Source: Marinobacter sp. F4216
GTDB lineage: Bacteria; Pseudomonadota; Gammaproteobacteria; Pseudomonadales; Oleiphilaceae
Length of the DNA: 64,000 bases
NCBI RefSeq assembly: GCF_019931195.1
Contig: NZ_JAIOUO010000002.1
Coordinates: forward strand, 868,001 to 932,000
Direction of reading: 5' to 3'
Shown one piece after another: positions 1-8,163 of the stretch. The notes below the pieces were generated by a model that was not told the origin of the DNA, made no database searches, and worked only from the letters and a program-made list of their open reading frames with translations. Each line of letters opens with the position of its first letter. Within the stretch, counting starts at the first letter, position 1. The position numbers were made by a program, and so were the translations under genes.

Positions 1-2
1 AC

Positions 3-263
3 TTCCTGCCCACCCTTATCTCCACCAATCCTGATATTACCCGTATCATCACCTCCATGGGTTTCGATAAGATCTTCATTATTGTTCGGGAGCCCGCTTC
101 CCGAATCGAAGAGCTTGAGGAAATTCCCGTTCTGAAAGCCAGCGAACAACAGGTTCGCGACAAGGTACTGGACGCCCACAAGGTCCTGATGGGGCTCAAT
201 AGCCGTAACAGAGAAGAGTTCAAGAATCTGGTGCAGGCGCTGGAGTGCGAAGAGCCAGGTTGA
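3..263 (+). CDS. C-terminal part of a probable STAS-domain (anti-anti-sigma type) protein
   Basis: The gene is cut by the left edge, and the reading frame is open from base 3 to the stop at 261-263. The visible start (TNPDITRIITSMGFDKIFII) resembles the last helix and strand of a STAS domain, where an N-P-D/E-[IV] segment is followed by a G-F-D-K-[IL]-F motif. About 55 further residues form a charged helical tail that is longer than in the minimal single-domain antagonists. STAS proteins of this kind act in partner-switching with kinases or phosphatases in the cytoplasm. The phosphorylated serine region lies outside the window, so the assignment rests on the tail of the domain only. No function beyond the family is claimed. 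Confidence 0.5.
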   Translation, partial: FLPTLISTNPDITRIITSMGFDKIFIIVREPASRIEELEEIPVLKASEQQVRDKVLDAHKVLMGLNSRNREEFKNLVQALECEEPG

Positions 264-329
264 TAGGCGGCGGTCGCTGCCTGACCCGGGCCGGGTGTCC
301 TCCGAAATCATAAAAAACACGGATCAGCT

Positions 330-1400
330 ATGCCGGAAACTAACACGTCCCAGAAAAAAACTGGGGCAAGCGAAGCAGCACACGATGTTGCCGTATTGGG
401 TGGCGGTAGCTTCGGTACTGCCATGGCAAAAGTGCTTGGCGAAAACGGTCACACGGTTCATTTCTGGATGCGCGACCCGGACCAGGCCGCAGAGATCGAA
501 AATACCCGCATAAATAGTCGCTACATGCCCGGAGTAGAGCTCACTGGCGATATTCAGCCGACCACAGACATGGCGGGCGCTATCGCAAACGCTGAGATCG
601 TGTTTGTCGCTATTCCCAGCAAAGCGTTTCGCTCAGTGATCAGCCAGCACAGGTCCGAGTTCAGGGATGGCCAGATCGTTATCAGCCTGACCAAAGGTAT
701 TGAGCGTGACGGCTTCAAACTGATGTCCGAAGTGCTCCAGGAGGAAATTCCCCGGTGCCGGATTGGGGTACTGAGCGGCCCAAACCTGGCGAGCGAGATT
801 GCCGCCCGGGATCTCACTGCAACAGTGATTGCCGCCAAGGATCCGGACGTGCGCCGGACTGTCCAGGATCTGCTTGGATGTTCCTATTTCCGGGTCTATG
901 CCAATGTGGATGTGTACGGCGTTGAGTTGGCCGGGGCGCTGAAGAACATCTACGCCATCGTTGCAGGCCTGGCGGATGCGCTCGAGATGGGGGAAAACGC
1001 CCGTGCCATGCTGATGACCCGAGGGTTGGCCGAAATGAGCCGATTTGCAGTCAGCCTCGGGGCCAATCCCATGACGTTCATGGGGCTGGCGGGTGTTGGC
1101 GACCTTATCGTGACCTGCACCTCCTCCAAGAGCCGGAATTTCCGGGTAGGTTACGCGGTAGGCAAGGGCAAGACACTGGATGAAGCTGTCAGCGAGCTTG
1201 GCCAGGTGGCAGAAGGTATCTATACCCTCGAGCTGGTCAAGGAGAAAGCTGAAGGGGTTGGTATTTACATGCCACTGGTGCGGGGCCTGTTTGAAATCCT
1301 CTATGGTTCGGCTTCCATCAGTGCGGTGATCAACAGCCTGATGATGGCGGTTCAGAATTCTGATGTGGAGTTCATCCTGCCGCGCACCATTGCCCACTGA
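330..1400 (+). CDS. gpsA: NAD(P)+-dependent glycerol-3-phosphate dehydrogenase
   Basis: GpsA reduces dihydroxyacetone phosphate to sn-glycerol 3-phosphate, the backbone for phospholipid synthesis, in the cytoplasm. The N-terminus carries the Rossmann glycine motif VLGGGSFGTAMAKVL (about residues 23-37), followed by the C-terminal helical domain with the catalytic lysine in GALKNIYAIVAG and the substrate-binding stretch GLAGVGDLIVTCTS-SRN. At 356 residues it is about 15-20 longer than the usual enzyme, because of a polar N-terminal extension before the Rossmann fold. The ATG at 330 has only a weak ribosome-binding site, but no better start precedes the nucleotide-binding motif. It sits 18 bp upstream of sixA, in the same orientation. 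Confidence 0.95.
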   Translation: MPETNTSQKKTGASEAAHDVAVLGGGSFGTAMAKVLGENGHTVHFWMRDPDQAAEIENTRINSRYMPGVELTGDIQPTTDMAGAIANAEIVFVAIPSKAFRSVISQHRSEFRDGQIVISLTKGIERDGFKLMSEVLQEEIPRCRIGVLSGPNLASEIAARDLTATVIAAKDPDVRRTVQDLLGCSYFRVYANVDVYGVELAGALKNIYAIVAGLADALEMGENARAMLMTRGLAEMSRFAVSLGANPMTFMGLAGVGDLIVTCTSSKSRNFRVGYAVGKGKTLDEAVSELGQVAEGIYTLELVKEKAEGVGIYMPLVRGLFEILYGSASISAVINSLMMAVQNSDVEFILPRTIAH

Positions 1401-1418
1401 GCGGCTTGTGGAGGCCTA

Positions 1419-1868
1419 ATGCATCTGTTTGTCATGCGTCACGGAGAGGCTGGCTGGAACACCATCGATCAGCAGCGGGAGCTGACTGAAATCGGGCGGC
1501 ACCAGGTGGCCGCGGTGGCGGCCCAGGTTGCCGAGTCCGAATGGCGTCCGGAGCTTATCTGGTGCAGCCCCTACGTACGGGCCCGCCAGACGGCCGCGAT
1601 CGTGTCTGAAATTCTGAATTGCCCGGTTGATGAACGGGAATTCCTGACTCCGGACGACGATCCGGGGGCGTGCCTGGACGCGCTGCTCGAAGCACAGGAA
1701 TGGCCCCTGATGCTGGTGTCTCACATGCCCTTTGTTGGCAGCCTCTCAACCCTTCTGGTCGATGGCCACAGACACGGCATACCGTTTATGACCTCCCAGG
1801 CGGTTCTTTTGGATGTGCCGGTCGTCGGGCCGGGATGTGCTGACTTGAAAGACCAATTTCTACCCTGA
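1419..1868 (+). CDS. sixA: Phosphohistidine phosphatase SixA
   Basis: A 149-residue histidine phosphatase of the phosphoglycerate mutase-like branch. The active-site MRHGEA motif (residues 6-11) begins the protein, and the second catalytic histidine lies in SHMPFVGSL (about residues 108-116). The short length and lack of a large insertion are typical of SixA, which dephosphorylates phosphohistidine on HPt or PTS-type carrier proteins. It follows gpsA after 18 bp with a GGAGG-type ribosome-binding site, so the two are probably cotranscribed. The physiological substrate here cannot be read from the sequence. Confidence 0.9.
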   Translation: MHLFVMRHGEAGWNTIDQQRELTEIGRHQVAAVAAQVAESEWRPELIWCSPYVRARQTAAIVSEILNCPVDEREFLTPDDDPGACLDALLEAQEWPLMLVSHMPFVGSLSTLLVDGHRHGIPFMTSQAVLLDVPVVGPGCADLKDQFLP

Positions 1869-1908
1869 CGTTTAAGGGATAACACTCAGCTAACAACGTT
1901 GCAGCCCT

Positions 1909-2805
1909 ATGTACAGTTTTCCCATTGATTACATTGAGCCGGTGTTTCGTCCGCCGAGTGAGGCCAAGTCACTTATTTTGCCGGTAACCAACGGTTGCTC
2001 GTGGAATAAATGCACTTTCTGCGAAATGTATACTCAGCCGCAAAAGAAGTTCCGCGCTCGCAAACCCGAAGACATTCGGGCTGACATCGGCAAGGCGGCC
2101 CGTTCCCTGAAGGGCGTAAGACGAGTGTTTCTGGCAGACGGTGATGCCATGGTGCTGCCGACGCGCCGGCTTCTGGAAATTCTTGCCGATCTTCGGTCTG
2201 CTTTTCCGGAACTGGAGCGGGTGTCCAGTTACTGCCTGCCCCGGAATCTGGCAAAGAAGACCGTGGACGAACTGGCTCAACTAAGGCAAGCCGGCCTGGA
2301 AATTCTTTACGTGGGCATGGAGTCTGGTGACGACGAAGTGTTGCGCCGGGTCAACAAGGGCGAAACCTGGGAGTCAACCCGCTCGGCACTGGAGAAGATT
2401 CGTGAAGCCGGACTCACCAGCTCAGTGATGGTGCTCAACGGGCTGGGTGGGCAAGCTCTATCCCGGCAACACGCCATCAATACCGCCACTTTGTGCAACG
2501 AAACCCAGCCGGACTATCTCTCAACACTGGTTGTCAGCTTCCCCCAGGGGGAGGAGCGCTTCCGGGAGGGGTTCGGCGATGACTTCGAGCCTTTGTCTCA
2601 ATCCGGTTTGTTTGAGGAGATAAAACTGTTCCTTGAGCACCTGGAACTGGAGAATACGATCTTCCGGAGCGATCACGCGTCCAACTACCTTGTCCTCAAG
2701 GGCGTGCTGGGGCGTGACAAGCAAACGATGCTCGATCAGGTGGACCTGGCAATCAATAGCCCGGGCGCGGTGCCGTTACGGGCTGAATGGATGCGTGGTC
2801 TGTAA
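1909..2805 (+). CDS. Radical SAM protein of unknown substrate
   Basis: A 298-residue radical SAM enzyme. The iron-sulfur cluster motif lies near the N-terminus in TNGCSWNKCTFCEMY. The spacing is C-x4-C-x2-C, one residue wider than the canonical C-x3-C-x2-C. A downstream YVGMESGDDEVLRRVNKG segment matches the SAM-binding strand of the family. The remainder is a TIM-barrel-like sequence without an obvious accessory cluster or a cobalamin domain. It starts 40 bp after sixA and is followed 21 bp later by the DUF1285 gene, so it may be part of the same transcript. The reaction is unknown. Confidence 0.8.
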   Translation: MYSFPIDYIEPVFRPPSEAKSLILPVTNGCSWNKCTFCEMYTQPQKKFRARKPEDIRADIGKAARSLKGVRRVFLADGDAMVLPTRRLLEILADLRSAFPELERVSSYCLPRNLAKKTVDELAQLRQAGLEILYVGMESGDDEVLRRVNKGETWESTRSALEKIREAGLTSSVMVLNGLGGQALSRQHAINTATLCNETQPDYLSTLVVSFPQGEERFREGFGDDFEPLSQSGLFEEIKLFLEHLELENTIFRSDHASNYLVLKGVLGRDKQTMLDQVDLAINSPGAVPLRAEWMRGL

Positions 2806-2826
2806 CTGTAAGGCGGCAGAGCGGCT

Positions 2827-3393
2827 ATGAGCAAACACTCTAATGATCTGGCAGAACGGGTTAAAGACGCCATCCGCGACCCGGGGCGCCCACCGCTGGA
2901 GAAGTGGCATCCTCCGCTCTCTGGCGAGATGGACATGCGCATCGCCCGCAATGGTGAGTGGGTTTACAAGGGGGAGCCCATCAAACGAGAGTCCATCGTG
3001 AGGCTCTTTGCGAGCATTCTTCGTCGTGAGGACGATGGGGAATTTTATCTGGTCACGCCCGTTGAAAAGTGGCGCATTCAGGTGGAAGACACCCCTTTGC
3101 TGGCTCATTCGCTGAGAGCGAAAGGTGAGGGTGAAGAACAAGTCCTTACTGTAGAGACCAATACTGGCGAAACGCTTACGCTGGGTTCCGCTCATACTCT
3201 CGTCGTCGGCACTTACGGTGATTCCGACGAACCTCGACCGGTAGTGACTGTCCGTCACGGAGTTGAGGCGCGACTGGTCACTTCGGCGTTCTATGATCTG
3301 GCGGGTTATGTCCTTGAGCGGAAAGAGGTAAGCGGTGAGGTGCTCGGGGTGTTGAGTGATGGCGTCTTCTTCGAAATTGCCCGCGGTGGTTGA
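2827..3393 (+). CDS. DUF1285 domain-containing protein
   Basis: A 188-residue soluble protein matching the DUF1285 family in length and in landmarks such as ARNGEWVYKGEPIKRESIVRLFASILRR-like text in its first half and a hydrophobic YDLAGYVLE segment near the end. No signal peptide or membrane segment is present. It is the last gene of the rightward run starting at gpsA; a 196-bp gap follows. No biochemical role is established for the family as far as I know, so none is given here. Confidence 0.75.
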   Translation: MSKHSNDLAERVKDAIRDPGRPPLEKWHPPLSGEMDMRIARNGEWVYKGEPIKRESIVRLFASILRREDDGEFYLVTPVEKWRIQVEDTPLLAHSLRAKGEGEEQVLTVETNTGETLTLGSAHTLVVGTYGDSDEPRPVVTVRHGVEARLVTSAFYDLAGYVLERKEVSGEVLGVLSDGVFFEIARGG

Positions 3394-3589
3394 AAACCCT
3401 TACCGAGGCCCCATGGTAAACGGTAGAAAATGCGAAGTGTCCATTGTTACACTGTGCTTTCTAACTTGTTATGAGATTTTATAACGAGGCCTGGTGGTCG
3501 TTAGGTCCTCTGTTCAGTGAGGCTGTTCAAGATCCGATTCGATTACCCAAACATACTTAAACAGTCATTACGACCCGCAAGGAGATCCC

Positions 3590-4051
3590 ATGGCCCAACC
3601 TCGTGTTGTCACCATCCATTACACGCTCACCAACGATGAGGGAGAGCAGCTTGACTCCTCCCGTGTAGAAGGTCGTGAGCCTCTGTCGTACCTGGAAGGT
3701 GCACAAAACATCATCGGCGGACTCGAGAACGCGCTGCAGGAAAAGCAGGCTGGCGAGCAGCTGAAAGTATCCGTAGAGCCGGCAGAAGGCTACGGCGAGG
3801 TGAACGAAGAGCTCATTCAGCCTGTACCGCGCTCCGCTTTTGAAGGCGTAGACACCATCGAGCCGGGCATGCAGTTCCAGGCGCAGACTCCGGGCGGTCC
3901 TCAGGTTGTTCGCGTCGTTGAAGTGGCTGAAGAGACTGTGACCATCGACGCCAACCATCCGCTGGCTGGTCAGACTCTGCACTTCGACGTAGAAATCGTT
4001 GAAGCCCGTGAAGCAACTGACGAAGAGCAAGAGCACGGTCACGTGCACTAA
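3590..4051 (+). CDS. FKBP-type peptidyl-prolyl cis-trans isomerase, SlyD-like
   Basis: This 153-residue protein has the SlyD architecture: an FKBP half (residues about 1-70) interrupted by an insert-in-flap chaperone domain (PAEGYGEVNEELIQPVPRSA region) and the closing strand (VTIDANHPLAGQTLHFDVEI). The NHPLAG motif is diagnostic of the SlyD/FkpB group. Such proteins catalyse proline isomerisation and hold unfolded chains in the cytoplasm. The C-terminus ends EEQEHGHVH, only a vestige of the histidine-rich metal-binding tail of Escherichia coli SlyD, so a nickel-delivery role is not indicated. A strong ribosome-binding site (aaggagatccc) precedes the ATG, and an intrinsic terminator follows at 4076-4103. 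Confidence 0.9.
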   Translation: MAQPRVVTIHYTLTNDEGEQLDSSRVEGREPLSYLEGAQNIIGGLENALQEKQAGEQLKVSVEPAEGYGEVNEELIQPVPRSAFEGVDTIEPGMQFQAQTPGGPQVVRVVEVAEETVTIDANHPLAGQTLHFDVEIVEAREATDEEQEHGHVH

Positions 4052-4075
4052 GCTTTTCCGAATAGCCTTCGCTGA

Positions 4076-4103
4076 AACGGCTCCCTCGGGAGCCGTTTTT
4101 TTT
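4076..4103 (+). terminator. Intrinsic terminator of the SlyD-like gene
   Basis: Inverted repeat AACGGCTCCC / GGGAGCCGTT with a two-base loop, followed directly by eight T residues on the plus strand, 25 bp after the stop codon. Confidence 0.9.
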
Positions 4104-4146
4104 GTGCCCTGAAAAGGCTGATGCTCAGATGACTATTATTGGCAAT

Positions 4147-4175
4147 AAAAAACGGCCCGATGAGGGCCGCTTTTT
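4147..4175 (-). terminator. Intrinsic terminator of the ETF-QO gene
   Basis: On the minus strand, GCGGCCC-TCAT-CGGGCCGT forms a GC-rich stem followed by a run of T residues, 19 bp beyond the stop of the leftward ETF-QO gene. A-rich flanks on the other side allow some function in both directions. Confidence 0.85.
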
Positions 4176-4193
4176 ATTCAGGTGAACACCCGG

Positions 4194-5846
4194 TTACATG
4201 TTCGGGTAGTTGGGGCCACCGCCGCCTTCCGGAGTAACCCAGGTAATGTTCTGAGCAGGATCCTTGATGTCGCAGGTCTTGCAGTGAACACAGTTCTGGG
4301 CATTGATCTGGAAGCGCTGGCCGCTGCCATCGTCGCTGTCAACCACTTCGTATACGCCGGCCGGGCAGTAGCGCTGGGCAGGTTCGTTGAACTTCGGCAG
4401 GTTCTCCTTGAGCGGAATGTCCGGATCGGTCAGCTTCAGGTGAACCGGCTGGTCTTCCTCGTGGTTGGTGTTGGAAATAAACACCGATGACAGGCGATCG
4501 AACGTCAGCGTGTTATCCGGCTTCGGGTAATCGATCTTCTTGGCTTCCGACGCTGGCTTCAGAGTGGCGTAGTCCGGAGTGGTGTCATGGAAGGTGAACG
4601 GCAGGCTGCCACGCAGAATGTTCTGCTCGAAGAAGGCAATTGCGCCACCAACAACGTTACCGAACTTGTGCATGGCTGGTCCAAAGTTACGCTCGGCGTA
4701 AAGCTCCTTGTACAACCAGCTGTCTTCAAAGCGCTTCTGGAAGCTGGTGATTTCTTCACCCGCCTTGCCGTCTTTCAGCGCTTCGAACACCGCTTCAGCT
4801 CCGAGCAGGCCGGACTTCATGGCCGTGTGGGAACCTTTGATCTTGGAGCTGTTCAGGGTGCCGGCATCGCAGCCCAGCAGCAGGCCGCCCGGGAAGCTCA
4901 TCTTCGGCAGGGCGTTGTAACCGCCCTTGGCAATGGCACGGGCACCGTAGGATACGCGCTTGCCGCCTTCCAGGTATTTGCGGATTTCCGGATGCAGCTT
5001 CAGGCGCTGGAACTCCTCGAACGGGCTCAGGTGGGGGTTGCTGTAGCTCAGATCGGTGATCAGGCCCACGTATACCTGGCCGTTTTCCAGATGATAGAGG
5101 AAGGAGCCGCCGGTGGAGCCGCTCTCGTTCAGAGGCCAGCCAGTGGTGTGCACAACCAGGCCAGGCTCGTGTTTGGCCGGGTCGATGTCCCACAGTTCCT
5201 TGATGCCGATGCCGTAATGCTGCGGATCCTTGCCTTCATCAAGCTTGTATTCCTCGATCAGGCGTTTGCCCAGGTGTCCGCGACAACCCTCGGTGAACAG
5301 GGTGTACTTGGCCCGCAGTTCCATGCCGGGCATGAAGCCGTCTTTCTCAGAGCCATCACGGGCAACACCCATGTCACCGGTAATGATGCCTTTTACCTGG
5401 CCGTCTTCAATGATGGTCTCGGCTGCCGCAAAGCCGGGGTAGACTTCTACGCCCAACTGCTCGGCCTGCTCGGCCAGCCAGCGGCACAGGTTGCCCAGGC
5501 TGATGATGTAGTTGCCGTGGTTGTGCATATTCTTGGGCACGAAACCATTCGGAATCTTGGTGGCTGTTTCCTGGTTCTTCAGCAGGAAAATGTCGTCCCG
5601 TGTGACCGGCGTGTTCAGGGGAGCGCCTTTTTCTTTCCAGTCCGGGAACAATTCATTGAGGGCTGTTGGTTCGAAAACGGTGCCGGCCAAAATGTGAGCG
5701 CCGATTTCAGACCCTTTTTCAACCACACATACGGTAAGTTCCTCGCCAGCTTCCTGCGCCAACTGCATGACACGGCAGGCTGCCGACAGGCCCGCAGGGC
5801 CACCGCCGACGATAAGAACATCAAATTCCATCGATTCGCGTTCCAC
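4194..5846 (-). CDS. Electron transfer flavoprotein-ubiquinone oxidoreductase
   Basis: The 550-residue ETF-QO accepts electrons from reduced ETF and passes them to ubiquinone at the inner membrane, draining fatty-acid and amino-acid beta-oxidation. The FAD-binding motif DVLIVGGGPAGLSAA is at residues 9-23. The C-terminus holds a ferredoxin-like [4Fe-4S] ligand set (CPAGVYEV, then CVHCKTC and the partner region). Length matches bacterial and mitochondrial homologues. It is transcribed divergently from etfBA, its redox partner; the shared 517-bp region carries a PsrA-type palindrome, suggesting coordinated control by fatty-acid status. A terminator follows at 4147-4175. Confidence 0.95.
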   Translation of the reverse strand: MERESMEFDVLIVGGGPAGLSAACRVMQLAQEAGEELTVCVVEKGSEIGAHILAGTVFEPTALNELFPDWKEKGAPLNTPVTRDDIFLLKNQETATKIPNGFVPKNMHNHGNYIISLGNLCRWLAEQAEQLGVEVYPGFAAAETIIEDGQVKGIITGDMGVARDGSEKDGFMPGMELRAKYTLFTEGCRGHLGKRLIEEYKLDEGKDPQHYGIGIKELWDIDPAKHEPGLVVHTTGWPLNESGSTGGSFLYHLENGQVYVGLITDLSYSNPHLSPFEEFQRLKLHPEIRKYLEGGKRVSYGARAIAKGGYNALPKMSFPGGLLLGCDAGTLNSSKIKGSHTAMKSGLLGAEAVFEALKDGKAGEEITSFQKRFEDSWLYKELYAERNFGPAMHKFGNVVGGAIAFFEQNILRGSLPFTFHDTTPDYATLKPASEAKKIDYPKPDNTLTFDRLSSVFISNTNHEEDQPVHLKLTDPDIPLKENLPKFNEPAQRYCPAGVYEVVDSDDGSGQRFQINAQNCVHCKTCDIKDPAQNITWVTPEGGGGPNYPNM

Positions 5847-6363
5847 GTTGGTCTCCTCAACTTCTTTAATGGATAGTGTGCCCGCAGGCTAATGAAAGGG
5901 CGATATCATACCGGTAAAACTGCGTACAGACGACCGGCCATCGCGGTTTGCCCCGAGTTTTCGTTTCCCGAGGATATCGCATTTGGTGAGTCAAACAAAC
6001 GTTTGTTTGAAATTCTGCCGAGTCTTTGGCATGGTACGTACTCTCCGAAACACTCTCGAAACCGGGTAGTTACCGGATCAACCGGTTTGCGAGCGTTGAG
6101 ACTTAAGGCCGGGTTGGCTCTGGTAACGCGGGAAGTCGGTAAGTCGGGCCTATTGACCCGCCTTTACTTTGACTGCAGTATTAGTCCGCCATGACAGCGG
6201 GGCCGCCCAGCTAGCTGTTTGTAACCTTTGGTGTGGATACCCATAATTTCGGTTTCACGCTGATCTGACAGGCATCAGGATCGCTTCATTGGCCGCCAAT
6301 CCGGCCGACTAACGATTTTTCCTGATGACGTCTTTAAACCCATCGTAGAAGAACGAGGAATCT
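5847..6363. promoter_or_regulatory. Divergent regulatory region between ETF-QO and etfBA
   Basis: This 517-bp region separates the divergent genes and holds no convincing coding sequence. Its clearest element is the 20-bp palindrome at 5991-6010. A possible sigma-70 promoter pointing right, TTGAAA (6007-6012) and CATGGT (6030-6035) with 17-bp spacing, would overlap the palindrome, as expected for a repressor operator. The remaining sequence includes several GGTTTG-like half sites (for example near 6083 and 6219) that I cannot assign. The long untranslated leader of etfB ends with a good ribosome-binding site (gaggaatct). Confidence 0.6.
5991..6010. promoter_or_regulatory. Perfect 20-bp palindrome, probable PsrA-type operator
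   Basis: TCAAACAAACGTTTGTTTGA is its own reverse complement. The C/GAAAC...GTTTG/C pattern is the known target of PsrA, the TetR-family long-chain fatty-acid sensor of pseudomonads and relatives, which controls etf genes in several gammaproteobacteria. The position, in the intergenic region shared by ETF-QO and etfBA, fits. No psrA gene is in the window, so the regulator is inferred. Confidence 0.65.
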
Positions 6364-7113
6364 ATGAAGGTTCTGGTCGCTGTAAAACGAGTAATCGACT
6401 ACAACGTAAAGGTCCGCGTCAAGCCGGACAACACCGGTGTTGATCTCGCCAACGTGAAGATGGCAATGAACCCGTTCTGCGAAATCGCAGTTGAAGAAGC
6501 GGTTCGCCTGAAAGAGAAGGGCGTTGCCAGTGAAATCGTTGTGGTTTCCATTGGCCCGAAGACTGCCCAGGAGCAAATCCGTACCGCTCTGGCGCTGGGC
6601 GCTGACCGCGGTATCCACGTCGAGACCGACGAAGAGGTTCAGTCCCTCGAAGCCGCCAAGTTGCTGAAGGCCGTTGTCGAGAAAGAAGAACCCAAGCTGG
6701 TTATCCTCGGCAAGCAGTCCATCGACTCCGACAACAACCAGACTGGCCAGATGCTGGCCGCGCTGACCGGTATGGGTCAGGGCACGTTTGCTTCCGAAGT
6801 GGTTGTTGATGGCGACAAGGTCAACGTGACCCGTGAAGTTGACGGTGGTCTGATCACTGTTGGCCTGAATCTGCCTGCGGTTGTTACCACTGACCTGCGT
6901 CTGAACGAGCCGCGTTACGCTTCTCTGCCGAACATCATGAAGGCCAAGAAGAAGCCGCTGGACGCGACCTCTCCGGCAGATCTGGGTGTCGATATTTCAC
7001 CGCGCCTGTCCACCCTGAAAGTAGAAGCGCCTGCCTCTCGCCAGGCTGGTGTTAAGGTGGCTGACGTAGCTGAGCTGGTCGATAAACTGAAGAACGAAGC
7101 GAAGGTGATCTAA
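6364..7113 (+). CDS. etfB: Electron transfer flavoprotein beta subunit
   Basis: EtfB, 249 residues, forms with EtfA a soluble heterodimer that collects electrons from acyl-CoA dehydrogenases. It shows the family start [19 protein letters not shown], the conserved [16 protein letters not shown] segment, and the recognition-loop region after the AMP-binding fold ([22 protein letters not shown]). Its stop codon is immediately followed by the etfA start with no spacer, indicating an operon with coupled translation. The partner dehydrogenase route ends in ETF-QO, encoded divergently. Confidence 0.95.
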   Translation: MKVLVAVKRVIDYNVKVRVKPDNTGVDLANVKMAMNPFCEIAVEEAVRLKEKGVASEIVVVSIGPKTAQEQIRTALALGADRGIHVETDEEVQSLEAAKLLKAVVEKEEPKLVILGKQSIDSDNNQTGQMLAALTGMGQGTFASEVVVDGDKVNVTREVDGGLITVGLNLPAVVTTDLRLNEPRYASLPNIMKAKKKPLDATSPADLGVDISPRLSTLKVEAPASRQAGVKVADVAELVDKLKNEAKVI

Positions 7114-8055
7114 ATGAGCATCCTGGTAATTGCTGAACACGACAACAGCAGCCTGAAGCAGGCTACCCTGAATGTGGTAGCGGCTGCCAAAGCCATCGGT
7201 GGTGACGTTGACGTTCTGGTTGCCGGTGAAAACTGCGGTGCCGTCGCTGAGTCTGCTGCCAAGGCAGAAGGCGTAAACAAGGTACTGGTTGCCGACAACG
7301 CCGCTTACGGGCACTTCCTTGCCGAAAACCTCGGTGAGCTGGTTGCCGAAGTTGGCAAAGGCTACAGCCACATCCTGGCCGCCGCCGGTACTACAGGTAA
7401 AGATTTCATGCCGCGCGTTGCTGCGCTGCTGGACGTTGCCCAGGTATCCGACATCATCCGCGTTGAGTCCGACGACACTTTCGTTCGTCCGATCTACGCA
7501 GGTAATGCCATCGCGACGGTTAAGTCCAGCGACAGCATCAAGGTGATCACTGTTCGTCCGACCGCGTTTGATCCCGTAGCCGCAGAAGGTGGCTCCGCCG
7601 CGGTTGAGCAGCTGAACGTTGTTAAGGATGCAGGCCTGTCCGTATTCGTCAGCGAAGAGCTGGCAGAATCCGATCGTCCTGATCTGGGTAGCGCCGGCAT
7701 CGTTGTTTCCGGCGGTCGCGGTATGCAGAACGGCGACAACTTCAAGATGCTGGAAAGCGTTGCTGACCTGCTGGGCGCAGCGGTCGGTGCTTCCCGTGCA
7801 GCGGTTGATGCCGGCTTCGTTCCCAACGACATGCAGGTTGGCCAGACCGGTAAGATCGTTGCTCCGCAGCTGTACATTGCCGTCGGCATCTCCGGTGCCA
7901 TCCAGCACCTGGCCGGTATGTCTGACTCCAAGGTGATCGTTGCGATCAACAAGGACGAAGAAGCACCGATCTTCCAGGTAGCTGACTACGGACTGGTTGC
8001 CGACCTGTTCGAAGCGGTGCCGCAGCTGGAAGAAGAGCTGAAGAAAGTTTTGTAA
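7114..8055 (+). CDS. etfA: Electron transfer flavoprotein alpha subunit
   Basis: EtfA, 313 residues, carries the FAD of the heterodimer. The C-terminal FAD domain is recognisable from [18 protein letters not shown], then [31 protein letters not shown] and the signature [12 protein letters not shown] with the following [14 protein letters not shown]. The ATG directly abuts the etfB stop codon. An intrinsic terminator at 8073-8103 closes the etfBA operon. Confidence 0.95.
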   Translation: MSILVIAEHDNSSLKQATLNVVAAAKAIGGDVDVLVAGENCGAVAESAAKAEGVNKVLVADNAAYGHFLAENLGELVAEVGKGYSHILAAAGTTGKDFMPRVAALLDVAQVSDIIRVESDDTFVRPIYAGNAIATVKSSDSIKVITVRPTAFDPVAAEGGSAAVEQLNVVKDAGLSVFVSEELAESDRPDLGSAGIVVSGGRGMQNGDNFKMLESVADLLGAAVGASRAAVDAGFVPNDMQVGQTGKIVAPQLYIAVGISGAIQHLAGMSDSKVIVAINKDEEAPIFQVADYGLVADLFEAVPQLEEELKKVL

Positions 8056-8072
8056 CTTTCGGTTCCGCTCAG

Positions 8073-8103
8073 AAAAAAGGCATCCCACGCGGGTGCCTTT
8101 TTT
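8073..8103 (+). terminator. Intrinsic terminator of etfBA
   Basis: GGCATCCC-ACGC-GGGTGCC stem with one bulge, flanked by six A residues upstream and seven T residues downstream, 17 bp after the etfA stop. Confidence 0.85.
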
Positions 8104-8163
8104 CGTTTATGGGTCCTAAACTGTCTCAGTGGTTTCTTCTCTCCAACCTGGATTCTGACACCT

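Noticed and set aside
4587..5876. Long antisense frame (429 codons) opposite the ETF-QO gene
   Set aside because: It mirrors the codon structure of a high-GC gene on the other strand and has no known domain.
5892..6194. A 100-codon open frame in the etf control region
   Set aside because: No ribosome-binding site, Arg/Ser-rich with no domain, and it spans the operator-like palindrome; judged non-coding.
6997..8088. Long antisense frame (363 codons) opposite etfBA
   Set aside because: It is a shadow of the two well-supported etf genes.
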